A stretch of 64,000 nt of DNA from Sediminibacterium sp. KACHI17. GTDB taxonomy: Bacteria > Bacteroidota > Bacteroidia > Chitinophagales > Chitinophagaceae. Both the position numbers and the translations under genes were made by a program. Positions 17,679-25,648 of this stretch are shown here, one piece after another (within the stretch, counting starts at the first letter, position 1; the number at the start of each line of letters is the position of its first letter). The stretch is taken from contig NZ_AP029612.1 in NCBI RefSeq assembly GCF_040362915.1, positions 1,860,001-1,924,000 on the forward strand. Reading direction: 5' to 3'. The notes under the pieces are model-generated. The model worked only from the letters and a program-made list of their open reading frames with translations, was not told where the DNA came from and ran no database searches.

Positions 17679-20084
17679 CAGCTCTACTCTACGCATCTCA
17701 TCCGTTGCAGTTTTCTGTTTAGCCGCTTTACCGGTTTTTCCAAAACGATAGGTGAAGGAAACAGTGAATACCCTGCTATCTCTTCGAAGAATAAAATATT
17801 CATCTGCATTCAAAAAATCTGTCATCCCCTCCATCCAGAAAGTACGGAAGATATCTCTGATAGAACAACGTAGTGTACCACTATTCTTCAACACAGGCAT
17901 AGAAAGTCCTGCTGACAATTGTCCGAATGGATACAATTCTTCCTGCAGATCATTTCTTGAACGACCTGTATAGGTTCCTGATATTTCGCCATTGATCTTT
18001 TTACTGATACGAAACTGATTATTCATGTTAATGGTCAACTGTGAGATATCTGAACGATAATTGTTCCATACATAACCGATCAGTTTTTTATAAGTATAAA
18101 TAGCTTCTGTATTCAGCGACCACCATCTGGTTGGCTTTGTAGTGAGCATAGCTGATAAAGTGAAATTATGCATCCGACCTACATTACCTTGTGTATATAC
18201 CAATGAGCCATCAGGATCGGTCAGGAACAACTGCGAAAAATAATCCCTGATCAACGAGTAAGAAACCGTCGTATGTAGCAACTGCTTGTACTGATGCGAC
18301 AATTCAAAATTCCAGGTGAACTGCGGTCTGAAGAAAGGATTCCCTCTTTCTAATGTATACTTATTAATGATGTTCACAAAAGGATTCAGTCGCTGAAAAG
18401 AAGGCCGATCAATACGTCTGCCAATAGATAATGAGAATGTGTGACTAGAATCTGCTTCATAAGTGATGAATCCGGATGGAAACAACCCACTATAGTTTCT
18501 GCTAAAGGAAGAATCTTTCACAACGATATTTCCTAATTGATTGGCATCATAGTGCGTGTATTCATATCTTAAACCGGCTTGGATCGTAAGTTTTTTAAAC
18601 TTCTGCTCCAACATTCCATAAGCTGCATGAATTTTTTCCGAATACAAGAAATGATTACTCATGCCATAATTGGGCTTCCATGGTGAGTTGTTGATACTCA
18701 TACTGTATGCCGCATCATTATCAGTATCGATCTTTGAGGTCTTAACACCTGCTTCAAACTTAGATTGTTTACTTAGATCCGCAGAATAGTTGGCAGTCAG
18801 TGACAGAATATTGATCAGTGATGGAATAAAGCCTTGCGTAGATTCAGTATAACCCATACTGCCTGTTCTGTCGCTTCGAAATAGTTGTTGGTTACTCAGA
18901 TCATACCTGGCAGCATCTGCATCGATATTCAATTGAGTGGTCTTAGAAAGTTTATGTCTACTACCAATACCGATCGCTCCGGTCTGAAATTTATTTTCAG
19001 AATTTGCAACTGTTGAAACAGAAGAATCGATCACACCTTGTGGTGTCAGCCAATCTGCCTTTGCAGTATTCCTTCCTTTGCGATTGATCAATGAACCCGA
19101 TAAAGAAAACACAAAACTGAGTCGATCCGTTGCCGCATATTCCGTTCCGTATTTGAATGTATGGTTCAACCCTTTGTTATTGAAAACCGTAGGTTGTTCC
19201 AGAATCGCAGTTGGATTTCCGACCGCATCGAAATACGTTCTTAGTGCATAGATATCTGTTTTGGTCTTGGAATAATTAAATCCGTATGAAAAGTAATGAC
19301 TCCATTTATTGTATCGATAATTCAATAATAAAGAAGGATTCGTTCTCGGATACCAACCCAAAGCCGCAGCCAAAGTGATATTGCCATTGAATCCGATCTG
19401 CTTGCTTCTTTTTGTTTTGATATTAATGATACCAGAATTACCTGCAGCATCATATTTCGCAGAGGGATTGGTAATAAGTTCGATCTTATCTACCTGCGAA
19501 GTATTCATCGAGCTCAATAAATTGATCAAGTCAGCTCCTTGCAGGTAAGTAGGTTTATCATCGATCAATACCAATACACCGGATTTATTGCGCAAACTGA
19601 TCCCATTATTACGATCGATCATGACGCCCGGTGACTTCTCCAATAATTCAACAACAGTAGTACCGCTATTGGTGGGTGACGCATCAGGATTAACAACAAG
19701 TTTCCCTTGCTCTCTTTGAATAAAAGGTTTTGACGATTGAACCACTACTTGTTTCAATTCAGAGATACTCTCCTTTAATTGAATTTCCAGATAGAGATCA
19801 TTCTTCTCAACCAACACATTTGAAAGTATTTGAGCTGTGTATCCTGTAAAAGAAGCTTTGATATCATAAGCACCCAAAGTCACTTGGTCTAATACTGCTT
19901 CCCCATTCTTTTTACTGATAACAGATCGAATTTCCTTCCCTTTATCGATCAGCGCTATAACAGCACCTTCGATAGGCAACTGCTTCTCATCTGAAACTTT
20001 GATGATGATATTCCGTTGTTGGGCATACAGTGAGACTGATAAGACACAAATAAATCCTAATAAGACAAGTACTCTTTTCTTCAT
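17676..20084 (-). CDS. Outer-membrane beta-barrel protein with carboxypeptidase-D-like N-terminal domain
   Basis: This 802-residue protein has a signal peptide (MKKRVLVLLGFICVLSVSLYAQ), a carboxypeptidase regulatory-like domain at about 25-110, a plug-like region at about 115-225 (VVVQSSKPFIQ, VVELLEKSPGVMIDRN, IELITNPSAKYDAAGNSGIINI) and a C-terminal barrel of alternating aromatic strands ending SFTYRFGK. This matches the TonB-dependent-receptor-like outer membrane beta-barrel family of Bacteroidota. No SusD partner gene is present, so it is not a glycan SusCD pair. The substrate is unknown. A short charged tail follows the last strand. Confidence 0.88.
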   Translation of the reverse strand: MKKRVLVLLGFICVLSVSLYAQQRNIIIKVSDEKQLPIEGAVIALIDKGKEIRSVISKKNGEAVLDQVTLGAYDIKASFTGYTAQILSNVLVEKNDLYLEIQLKESISELKQVVVQSSKPFIQREQGKLVVNPDASPTNSGTTVVELLEKSPGVMIDRNNGISLRNKSGVLVLIDDKPTYLQGADLINLLSSMNTSQVDKIELITNPSAKYDAAGNSGIINIKTKRSKQIGFNGNITLAAALGWYPRTNPSLLLNYRYNKWSHYFSYGFNYSKTKTDIYALRTYFDAVGNPTAILEQPTVFNNKGLNHTFKYGTEYAATDRLSFVFSLSGSLINRKGRNTAKADWLTPQGVIDSSVSTVANSENKFQTGAIGIGSRHKLSKTTQLNIDADAARYDLSNQQLFRSDRTGSMGYTESTQGFIPSLINILSLTANYSADLSKQSKFEAGVKTSKIDTDNDAAYSMSINNSPWKPNYGMSNHFLYSEKIHAAYGMLEQKFKKLTIQAGLRYEYTHYDANQLGNIVVKDSSFSRNYSGLFPSGFITYEADSSHTFSLSIGRRIDRPSFQRLNPFVNIINKYTLERGNPFFRPQFTWNFELSHQYKQLLHTTVSYSLIRDYFSQLFLTDPDGSLVYTQGNVGRMHNFTLSAMLTTKPTRWWSLNTEAIYTYKKLIGYVWNNYRSDISQLTINMNNQFRISKKINGEISGTYTGRSRNDLQEELYPFGQLSAGLSMPVLKNSGTLRCSIRDIFRTFWMEGMTDFLNADEYFILRRDSRVFTVSFTYRFGKTGKAAKQKTATDEMRRVEL

Positions 20085-20133
20085 AGCGGGTTGAATGGAC
20101 TACAAATATCCATTCATAGAGGTAAGATACATG

Positions 20134-20250
20134 GTAAAACATAGACCATGGTACACATAAAAGGATATACGGTTGATGCCCCTGCTTTTTGTGTGTGGTA
20201 CCAAAAAAGAGAGAGACACTTTTTTACATGAAATGGTCCATGGACCATGA
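20134..20250. repeat. Dispersed CCATGG-word repeats, element 6
   Basis: The stretch upstream of the outer-membrane protein gene contains ATAGACCATGGTACA (about 20141-20155) and a perfect 16-base palindrome ATGGTCCATGGACCAT (20233-20248). The same CCATGG/CCATAG words build elements 3, 4 and 12. Confidence 0.65.
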
Positions 20251-20258
20251 TCTACAGA

Positions 20259-20459
20259 CTATTTCTTACAAGTATTCAGCCCTACCAACGTATACAATGG
20301 ACAAAAACTGATCACCGAAGTAGCCAAAAAAATACCGCCGAGTACAACCAGTACGGTACCCCAAGTGCCGGTTACTGTTCCCGTGAAATACAAGACGGCG
20401 AAAAAGATGGCCAATATCACACGTATGATTCTGTCGGCGCTACCCATGTTTGCTTTCAT
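20259..20459 (-). CDS. DUF2892 family small membrane protein
   Basis: The ATG at 20459 gives 66 residues (MKANMGSADRIIRVILAIFF...), with two hydrophobic segments and the FCPLYTLVGLNTC ending typical of DUF2892 proteins, often linked to rhodanese domains such as YgaP. A longer in-frame reading from 20579 is not supported by family length. The conserved FCPLY...C cysteines near the second helix are present. The function of the family is not established. Confidence 0.85.
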   Translation of the reverse strand: MKANMGSADRIIRVILAIFFAVLYFTGTVTGTWGTVLVVLGGIFLATSVISFCPLYTLVGLNTCKK

Positions 20460-20801
20460 ATAGAAGTGTTTTGTTAACGAGATTGAATAAGCCATACGAT
20501 CAGCCATACCAACGTCACACATATCACACAAACCAACGCCAATCGCAGCCATTTTGATTTCATAATACAAGGTACTCATTAGATGGACATTATTTTATGA
20601 TAATTGTCATGTGAATCGTGAATGGTGAATGGCGAATAAGTGTGTCCTTAAAAGCCATCCTCTTTTCCACACTCACTACTGACTATTCACTACTCACTAT
20701 TCACCATTGACAATTCACACCTCTACCCACCGATTTATCCTCCACAATTCCCTACTTCGATTTATATTCGAATCTATTCCAATCACTAACTATTGCTTAC
20801 T
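20460..20801. other. 342-base gene-free stretch with heptamer-word element 7
   Basis: At 20611-20632 the words GTGAATC, GTGAATG, GTGAATG, GCGAATA occur, and at 20671-20719 the mirrored TCACTAC, TGACTAT, TCACTAC, TCACTAT, TCACCAT, TGACAAT, TCACACC. Positions 20674-20701 repeat 181-208 exactly. The remainder presumably holds the divergent promoters of the DUF2892 and S10 peptidase genes; no clear TAnnTTTG element was found. Confidence 0.8.
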
Positions 20802-22355
20802 ATGAAAAAGATCTTACTCGGCTGTATTGCTTTAAGCATTGCAACCGGACTTATTGCACAGCGTCCAACAGGACCTACTACTGGTACTCCTGCAGCAACA
20901 CCTGCAGCTAGTGCTGCTGATCCAAAATCTGCATCCTTTAATATTCCATTCAATCCGGATGCTACAGTCACTTCAGAACATGAAGCCACTATCAAAGGTG
21001 TTCGTATTCCTTATAAAGCAACCGTTGGAACCATGCCCGTTTGGGATAAAGATGGTAAAATTGAAGCAGGAGTATTCTTTACCTACTATGAAAGAACCGA
21101 TATAAAAGATAAATCAACAAGACCCCTACTGATCTCATTCAATGGAGGGCCCGGTACTGCTGCATTGTGGATGCAGATCGGTTATACCGGACCACGCATC
21201 TTAAATATCGATGATGAAGGATATCCAATTCAGCCTTATGGCATGAAAGACAATCCGCATTCTGTTTTGGATGTATGTGATATCGTATATGTAGATCCGG
21301 TGAATACTGGTTTCTCTCGTCCGATCAGCAAAGACATTCCTACTACCAGATTCTTTGGTGTTCGTGCAGATGTGCAATACCTCGCTGAATGGATCAACAC
21401 TTTTGTTACACGTATGAACAGATGGGCATCCCCTAAATACCTGATCGGGGAAAGCTATGGTACCACGCGAGTTTCCGGACTAGCACTCGAATTACAGAAC
21501 GCACACTGGATGTTCCTCAATGGTGTCATCTTGGTTTCTCCTACCACATTGGGTATTGAAAGAAGTCCGAGAGAAGCTGCTGCTTTACGTTTACCTTATT
21601 ATGCAGCAACTGCCTGGTACCACAAAAAATTACCTTCTGACCTGCAGAAAAAAGACCTGACAGATATGCTGCCCGAGGTAGAAGCATTTACGATGAATGA
21701 ACTGATTCCTGCCATTAATAAAGGATGGTTATTGGGTGATGCAAAAAGAAAAGAGATCGCAGCAAAAATGTCGCGCTATTCAGGCATTGATGAAAAAGTG
21801 ATCTTACAAAACAACCTAGATGTTTCCACCAACTTATTCTGGAAGGAACTGTTACGTGAAGAAGGTTTTACTGTCGGACGTCTTGACTCACGCTATAAAG
21901 GCATTGATAAAAAAGATGCAGGAGAATCTCCTGATTACAATTCAGAATTATTATCATGGGAGCATTCTTTTACTCCTGCTATTAATATGTACCTACGTGA
22001 AGAACTGAAATACAAAACAGACCAGCGCTATTATGTATTCGGACCGGTAAACCCTTGGGATCGCACCAACGATCGAACAGGTGATAACCTTCGTACCGCT
22101 ATGGCCGAGAATCCTTTCTTACATGTACTTGTGCAATCTGGTTACTATGATGGCGCCTGCGATTACTTCAATGCACAATACAATCTTTGGCAAATGGATC
22201 CAAGCGGACGCTTGAAAGATCGCATGAGCTGGGAAGGTTACCGCAGCGGACATATGATGTATCTGCGTAAAGAAGATCTGGAAAAGAGTAATGATAACCT
22301 TAGGAAGTTCATTAAAAGAACCATCCCTAAGCCAGGACAACCTGCAAAATATTAA
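20802..22355 (+). CDS. S10 family serine carboxypeptidase-like peptidase, exported
   Basis: The ATG at 20802 (a TTG lies three codons upstream) gives 517 residues with a signal peptide (MKKILLGCIALSIATGLIAQ) and a Thr/Pro/Ala-rich linker. The catalytic set of the S10 alpha/beta-hydrolase peptidases is visible: oxyanion region SFNGGPGTAALW, nucleophile GESYG (Ser218), Asp454 in GACDYFN and His484 in SGHMMY. These enzymes remove C-terminal residues from peptides. It is monocistronic, with a strong terminator downstream. The natural substrate is unknown. Confidence 0.9.
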   Translation: MKKILLGCIALSIATGLIAQRPTGPTTGTPAATPAASAADPKSASFNIPFNPDATVTSEHEATIKGVRIPYKATVGTMPVWDKDGKIEAGVFFTYYERTDIKDKSTRPLLISFNGGPGTAALWMQIGYTGPRILNIDDEGYPIQPYGMKDNPHSVLDVCDIVYVDPVNTGFSRPISKDIPTTRFFGVRADVQYLAEWINTFVTRMNRWASPKYLIGESYGTTRVSGLALELQNAHWMFLNGVILVSPTTLGIERSPREAAALRLPYYAATAWYHKKLPSDLQKKDLTDMLPEVEAFTMNELIPAINKGWLLGDAKRKEIAAKMSRYSGIDEKVILQNNLDVSTNLFWKELLREEGFTVGRLDSRYKGIDKKDAGESPDYNSELLSWEHSFTPAINMYLREELKYKTDQRYYVFGPVNPWDRTNDRTGDNLRTAMAENPFLHVLVQSGYYDGACDYFNAQYNLWQMDPSGRLKDRMSWEGYRSGHMMYLRKEDLEKSNDNLRKFIKRTIPKPGQPAKY

Positions 22356-22382
22356 TGATAAAATCAGTTTAGATCCATCATC

Positions 22383-22412
22383 AAGAAAGCCCGGAAATTT
22401 CCGGGCTTTCTT
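22383..22412 (+). terminator. Terminator after the S10 peptidase
   Basis: A perfect 30-base palindrome (AAGAAAGCCCGGAAA and its complement) forms a GC-cored hairpin ending in a TTTCTT tail, 27 bases after the stop codon. Confidence 0.85.
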
Positions 22413-22574
22413 GCTAAAATGAGTGTGGCGAATAGTTGTAATTGATCCCTATCCATAAACTAGGGAACTATATGATACAATAATTAAAAGTACTTTTCTT
22501 GCTTCTGCACATCCAAACTGCATAAGCTTACGTAGATAAGGTGATAACATTATTTATTGTACAACCTTATTCAA

Positions 22575-23393
22575 ATGAGAAAAATTAATTTATTCGCCTT
22601 AACTGTATTGTTAGCGACCACGGTGATTTCATGTAAAAAAGATGAAATGGCACCGGCTGCAACAGTAACAAAAGAAATCACTGTTTTATTATCAGCTGCT
22701 AATGAAAACCCTCAACCAGCTGGTAGAACTGAAACAGGCTCAGCTTCCATCAAACTCTATAGTGATCAGTCTATGACAGTAGATATTACGGTAAACGGAC
22801 TTGCTTCCGGTGATAATATCACTGCAGGGCATTTTCACGTGGGTGATCCTGTAACCAATGGTGGTGTAGTTGTAGATTTAAACCCAACCATTATGGGTAA
22901 TATGGTAAAAGCTAAATTGACCAATGTTCGCAGCTCTTTCATTGATACTTTGATGAACGGAACTGCTGATATCTACCTCAATGTTCACTCATCTCAAGTT
23001 CCTGCTGGAATCATCAGAGGTCAGGTATTCAATGCTGTAACTTTTGCTTCCAGTGTTGCATTATCAGGAATGAACGAAGTTCCTGCAGTTAATACCACTG
23101 CTACCGGCACTGCATTATTGCGCATCACTACTGATAATAAACTTTACAGCAAAGTCACAGTTACAAATGTTGAAGCAGGAGATGCATTGACAGCCGGACA
23201 TATTCACACTGGTGCTGCTGGAACCAATGGAGGAGTACTGTTAGGACTATGTTCTAGTGCAGCAGACTTTGGTGTAACAAAAATATTTACGCCAACAGCC
23301 GCTATTTTAACCGCTATCAAGACTGATGCATTGTATGTGAATGTGCACTCTACGAACAGACCATCAGGTATTGTACGAGGACAAATTCGTTAA
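22575..23393 (+). CDS. Lipoprotein with two CHRD domains
   Basis: The ATG at 22575 gives 272 residues with a lipoprotein signal (lipobox TVISC, Cys near residue 19). Two CHRD repeats follow, about residues 32-150 and 155-270; each contains a GHFHVG or GHIHTG histidine motif, a TNGGVVV/TNGGVLL segment and the closing VHSSQVPAGIIRGQ or VHSTNRPSGIVRGQ. CHRD domains were named from chordin, and their role in bacteria is not known; the paired His could bind metal. It is monocistronic, with a promoter region of about 160 bases and a terminator right after the stop. Confidence 0.92.
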   Translation: MRKINLFALTVLLATTVISCKKDEMAPAATVTKEITVLLSAANENPQPAGRTETGSASIKLYSDQSMTVDITVNGLASGDNITAGHFHVGDPVTNGGVVVDLNPTIMGNMVKAKLTNVRSSFIDTLMNGTADIYLNVHSSQVPAGIIRGQVFNAVTFASSVALSGMNEVPAVNTTATGTALLRITTDNKLYSKVTVTNVEAGDALTAGHIHTGAAGTNGGVLLGLCSSAADFGVTKIFTPTAAILTAIKTDALYVNVHSTNRPSGIVRGQIR

Positions 23394-23411
23394 TCAATAA
23401 CGCATGAAATC

Positions 23412-23451
23412 AAAAGTCCATTGAAGACGAGTGTTCTTCAATGGACTTTTT
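23412..23451 (+). terminator. Terminator after the CHRD gene
   Basis: A 16-base stem (AAAAGTCCATTGAAGA and complement at 23435-23450) with a 7-base loop is followed by TTTTT. The convergent GNAT gene ends 14 bases later, and the AAAA run on the other side lets it work in both directions. Confidence 0.88.
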
Positions 23452-23464
23452 GCATACAGATCAT

Positions 23465-23938
23465 TTATTGAATTTGTTTTTCCATATACACAACACCAGA
23501 AAGCGGGTTTTCATTATATGCGTGAATGGTTTCAAAACCCAAACTGTTATACAAAGCAATGGCTGGCTGCAATCTTTCCAAAGTGTCTAATCGCATTTTT
23601 GAGTACCCTAGTTGACGAGATTCACTCAATAATAAGTCTACTAAAGAACGACCAATTCCATATTTCCTGAAAACAGGTTTTACATAAAGCCTCTTCATTT
23701 CACATACCCCTTCTTCTTTCAAAGGTTGTAATGCGATACATCCAGCCGGCTCTTCATTCCAGTAAGCAAGAAACAGCGCACCGGTGGGTGGACCATATTT
23801 TTTCATTGGATCTTTAACTTCTGCATCAAAACTCTGAAAACACAAGTTCTCCTGCAGTTCATCTGCATACTCTAAAAAAAGCTGCCGCACGGTTTCCAGT
23901 GCGGCAGAATCAGGTAATATTTTTTGAATGCGAAGCAT
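23465..23938 (-). CDS. GNAT family N-acetyltransferase
   Basis: This 157-residue protein has the GNAT fold; the acetyl-CoA motif A is visible as RLYVKPVFRKYGIGRSLVDLLL near residues 83-104 (R-x-x-G-x-G/A type, RKYGIG), followed by MRLDTLERLQPAIALYNSLGF typical of motif B. It acetylates an amine of an unknown small molecule or protein. It is convergent with the CHRD gene and separated from the TPR gene by a hairpin-forming element. Nothing in the context suggests the substrate. Confidence 0.85.
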   Translation of the reverse strand: MLRIQKILPDSAALETVRQLFLEYADELQENLCFQSFDAEVKDPMKKYGPPTGALFLAYWNEEPAGCIALQPLKEEGVCEMKRLYVKPVFRKYGIGRSLVDLLLSESRQLGYSKMRLDTLERLQPAIALYNSLGFETIHAYNENPLSGVVYMEKQIQ

Positions 23939-23944
23939 GTAAAA

Positions 23945-24024
23945 GTTTGATTTTCTGATCTTTGAATTTTTGATCTATTGAAATTTCCTGAATCAAGAAA
24001 TCACAGATCAAAAAATCAAAGATT
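23945..24024. repeat. Heptamer-word palindromic element 8
   Basis: Words TGATCTT, TGAATTT, TTGATCT on the left are mirrored by AAATCAC, AGATCAA, AAAATCA, AAGATTA on the right. Segments 23958-23976 and 24005-24023 are 19-base complements with one mismatch. The TAA stop of the TPR gene (24023-24025 on the minus strand) overlaps its end. Confidence 0.8.
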
Positions 24025-24676
24025 ATCCCGGTACCCTCGAAATATATTTCTCCACTTCCTTGATCTGATCCACAACTTGTTTGGTAGTTGGTTTACAAGC
24101 TTTGGCTTTGCGGAAGAAATCTTTAGCAGCACGGAATTCTCTTTTGTTCATAAAGATCTGGCACATGGTGAGATAAGCAACCGCCTCACTCTCTTTATCA
24201 GGAATACCGGCACGAATAGCCGCACGGATATAACTTTCACCTTGTTTCAGGTCACCGCGTTGCATGGCCATCATACCCAATTGTAATTTATTGGCACCTT
24301 CTGCTTCAGGCATGGGAGAACCCAGATCGGTACTTTTTTTCAAGTGCTTTTCAGCAGAATCAAAGTCCTGCTTCATCATAGCCAGGTTACCCTTGATGGT
24401 GTAATAGGTAGAACGAACAGGCTTATACAATAAATTCGGAAACCAGATCGAATTCAGAATTCTTTCTACTTCCTCAATATTGCCCGATTCCATCGGCTCT
24501 TGTATCAAACGCAAAGGGCCAATAAAAAAATGGCTCAATAAACCGATCAAAGCAATGAAATAGATCGGAAATGTAGGCCAGAACCCCGTACCCGTCATAT
24601 TCAATGCCACCCCACCAGCAATCAAGACCAAACTCAGCCAGAAGCGGTATTTAATGATAATATTGTAGAACTTCAT
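24023..24676 (-). CDS. Membrane protein with tetratricopeptide-like repeats
   Basis: The ATG at 24676 gives 217 residues starting MKFYNIIIKYRFWLS. The frame is open up to 24781, but that extension is translated repeat element and is rejected. Two transmembrane helices (about 10-30 and 37-57) precede a helical domain of TPR-like pairs (about 95-205: GNLAMMKQDFDSAEKHLKKS, LGMMAMQRGDLKQGESY, ACKPTTKQVVDQI). The domain probably mediates protein contacts at the inner membrane. The partner is unknown. Confidence 0.75.
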   Translation of the reverse strand: MKFYNIIIKYRFWLSLVLIAGGVALNMTGTGFWPTFPIYFIALIGLLSHFFIGPLRLIQEPMESGNIEEVERILNSIWFPNLLYKPVRSTYYTIKGNLAMMKQDFDSAEKHLKKSTDLGSPMPEAEGANKLQLGMMAMQRGDLKQGESYIRAAIRAGIPDKESEAVAYLTMCQIFMNKREFRAAKDFFRKAKACKPTTKQVVDQIKEVEKYISRVPG

Positions 24677-24707
24677 AATAAGATTTGAGAAGGGCAAATA
24701 TAGGAAG

Positions 24708-24780
24708 AGTGAATGGTGAATTGTGAATTGTGAATGAGAAATTACCAATAGGACCTTCTCCATTGACCATTCACAATTCA
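24708..24780. repeat. Heptamer-word palindromic element 9
   Basis: Words GTGAATG, GTGAATT, GTGAATT, GTGAATG are followed, after a 30-base centre, by CATTGAC, CATTCAC, AATTCAC. It fills the gap between the TPR gene and the VOC gene, and its last word supplies the VOC stop codon (TGA on the minus strand, 24778-24780). Confidence 0.88.
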
Positions 24781-25230
24781 CTCCCTCGCATCATTCACCT
24801 CAATCCAATACCCATCCGGATCACGGAACCAGATTTGCTGAACACCATCCACTCTTTTGGTGATGGCTCCCTGATTACCGTTGACGTCTTCGAAGACAAC
24901 ATTGTTCTTTTTCAGTCGAGCAACAAATGATTGCATATCACTCACGCTAAAACAAGTGTGTTGATTCTTATAATATTCTTTGAGTTCGGTCGCACCCAGA
25001 ATAATATGCAAAGCCATTTTCGGCCCGGTACGAAACCATTTATGCCGGCCAATACGAAAAGGTTCAGGAATGGTATCCAATCCGATCACATGCTCATAAA
25101 AAAAAGCTGACTTCTGCAAGTCTTTCACATAGATAGCCGTATGATTCAGTTGAACAGCAATTTTCACTTCTTGTGCATCGGTATTTGCTGTAATTACAAG
25201 TAGCAATAGGGATAAAATAAGTATGCGCAT
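24778..25230 (-). CDS. Exported VOC (glyoxalase/dioxygenase superfamily) protein
   Basis: This 150-residue protein begins with a signal peptide (MRILILSLLLLVITANTDAQ), which is uncommon for this fold. The VOC domain covers about residues 25-148: NHTAIYVKDLQKSAFFYEHVIGL at the start of the first beta-alpha module, and WFRDPDGYWIEVND, with the typical C-terminal Glu metal ligand, in the second. VOC proteins bind a divalent metal and include glyoxalase I, dioxygenases and resistance proteins. The periplasmic location argues against a standard cytoplasmic glyoxalase. Its stop codon comes from a repeat element. Confidence 0.85.
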   Translation of the reverse strand: MRILILSLLLLVITANTDAQEVKIAVQLNHTAIYVKDLQKSAFFYEHVIGLDTIPEPFRIGRHKWFRTGPKMALHIILGATELKEYYKNQHTCFSVSDMQSFVARLKKNNVVFEDVNGNQGAITKRVDGVQQIWFRDPDGYWIEVNDARE

Positions 25231-25310
25231 GTTGAGAGGTTAAGATTTTAAAAGTACATAAAACTCAACAGCCATAACCCGAAACCATTATTTTTGCTCC
25301 ATCTGAATTC

Positions 25311-25368
25311 GAACATTGGAAATTGGATATTTCTAATTCCGCTGTTTCTTATTCCCGGGGTCCCGTAG
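25311..25368. repeat. Heptamer-word element 10a, flanking the tRNA-like copy
   Basis: The sequence reads GAACATT, GGAAATT, GGATATT, TCTAATT, CCGCTGT, TTCTTAT and abuts the broken tRNA copy. A related block, GAACATC, GAATTTG, GACATTT, CTTATTC, CTTATTC, CTCTGTT, lies at 25441-25495 before the intact tRNA, so flank and tRNA were duplicated together. Confidence 0.7.
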
Positions 25369-25425
25369 TTCAATGGATAGAATATCCCCACAGTATTGTG
25401 GGGACTAAACTTTGAATGCAAGCTC
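25369..25425 (+). pseudogene. Degenerate tRNA-Arg copy
   Basis: The first 26 bases match the intact tRNA-Arg at 25496 exactly. The anticodon arm is then replaced by a perfect palindromic hairpin (TCCCCACA, GTAT, TGTGGGGA), after which CTAAACTTT matches again before the T-arm diverges. The anticodon, T-arm and 3-prime acceptor strand are missing, so it cannot be a working tRNA. Confidence 0.8.
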
Positions 25426-25437
25426 TTTTAAATAGAA

Positions 25438-25495
25438 ATTCGAACATCGAATTTGGACATTTCTTATTCCTTATTCCTCTGTTTCTGATTTCACT
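25438..25495. repeat. Heptamer-word element 10b, before tRNA-Arg
   Basis: This is the second copy of the word block next to the tRNA-like sequence (CTTATTC twice, CTCTGTT, TCTGATT). It is similar to 25311-25368 in position and wording, giving a repeat unit of about 127 bases. Confidence 0.65.
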
Positions 25496-25567
25496 GGTCC
25501 CGTAGTTCAATGGATAGAATAGAAGTTTCCTAAACTTTAGATACAGGTTCGATTCCTGTCGGGACTA
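25496..25567 (+). tRNA. tRNA-Arg (anticodon CCU)
   Basis: The 72-base cloverleaf is complete. The acceptor stem pairs GGTCCCG with CGGGACT (one G-U), the D-arm is GTTCAATGGATAGAAT, the anticodon loop TTCCTAA gives CCU reading AGG, the T-arm is ACAGG-TTCGATT-CCTGT, and the discriminator is A. The CCA end is not encoded. A terminator hairpin follows at once. Confidence 0.93.
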
Positions 25568-25569
25568 CT

Positions 25570-25603
25570 AGTCCGCCTTCGCTAAAGCTTGGGCGGACTT
25601 TTT
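25570..25603 (+). terminator. Terminator after tRNA-Arg
   Basis: AGTCCGCC (25570-25577) pairs with GGCGGACT (25592-25599) around a 14-base loop, followed by TTTTTA. It lies three bases from the tRNA end. Confidence 0.9.
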
Positions 25604-25648
25604 ATTATGACCAGTTTCTGATAGCAGCATGTTTTAAACTCAAAAGCA

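Noticed and set aside
24677..24781. N-terminal extension of the TPR protein (start at 24781)
   Set aside because: The extra residues are translated heptamer words; the family-like start with a membrane helix begins at 24676.
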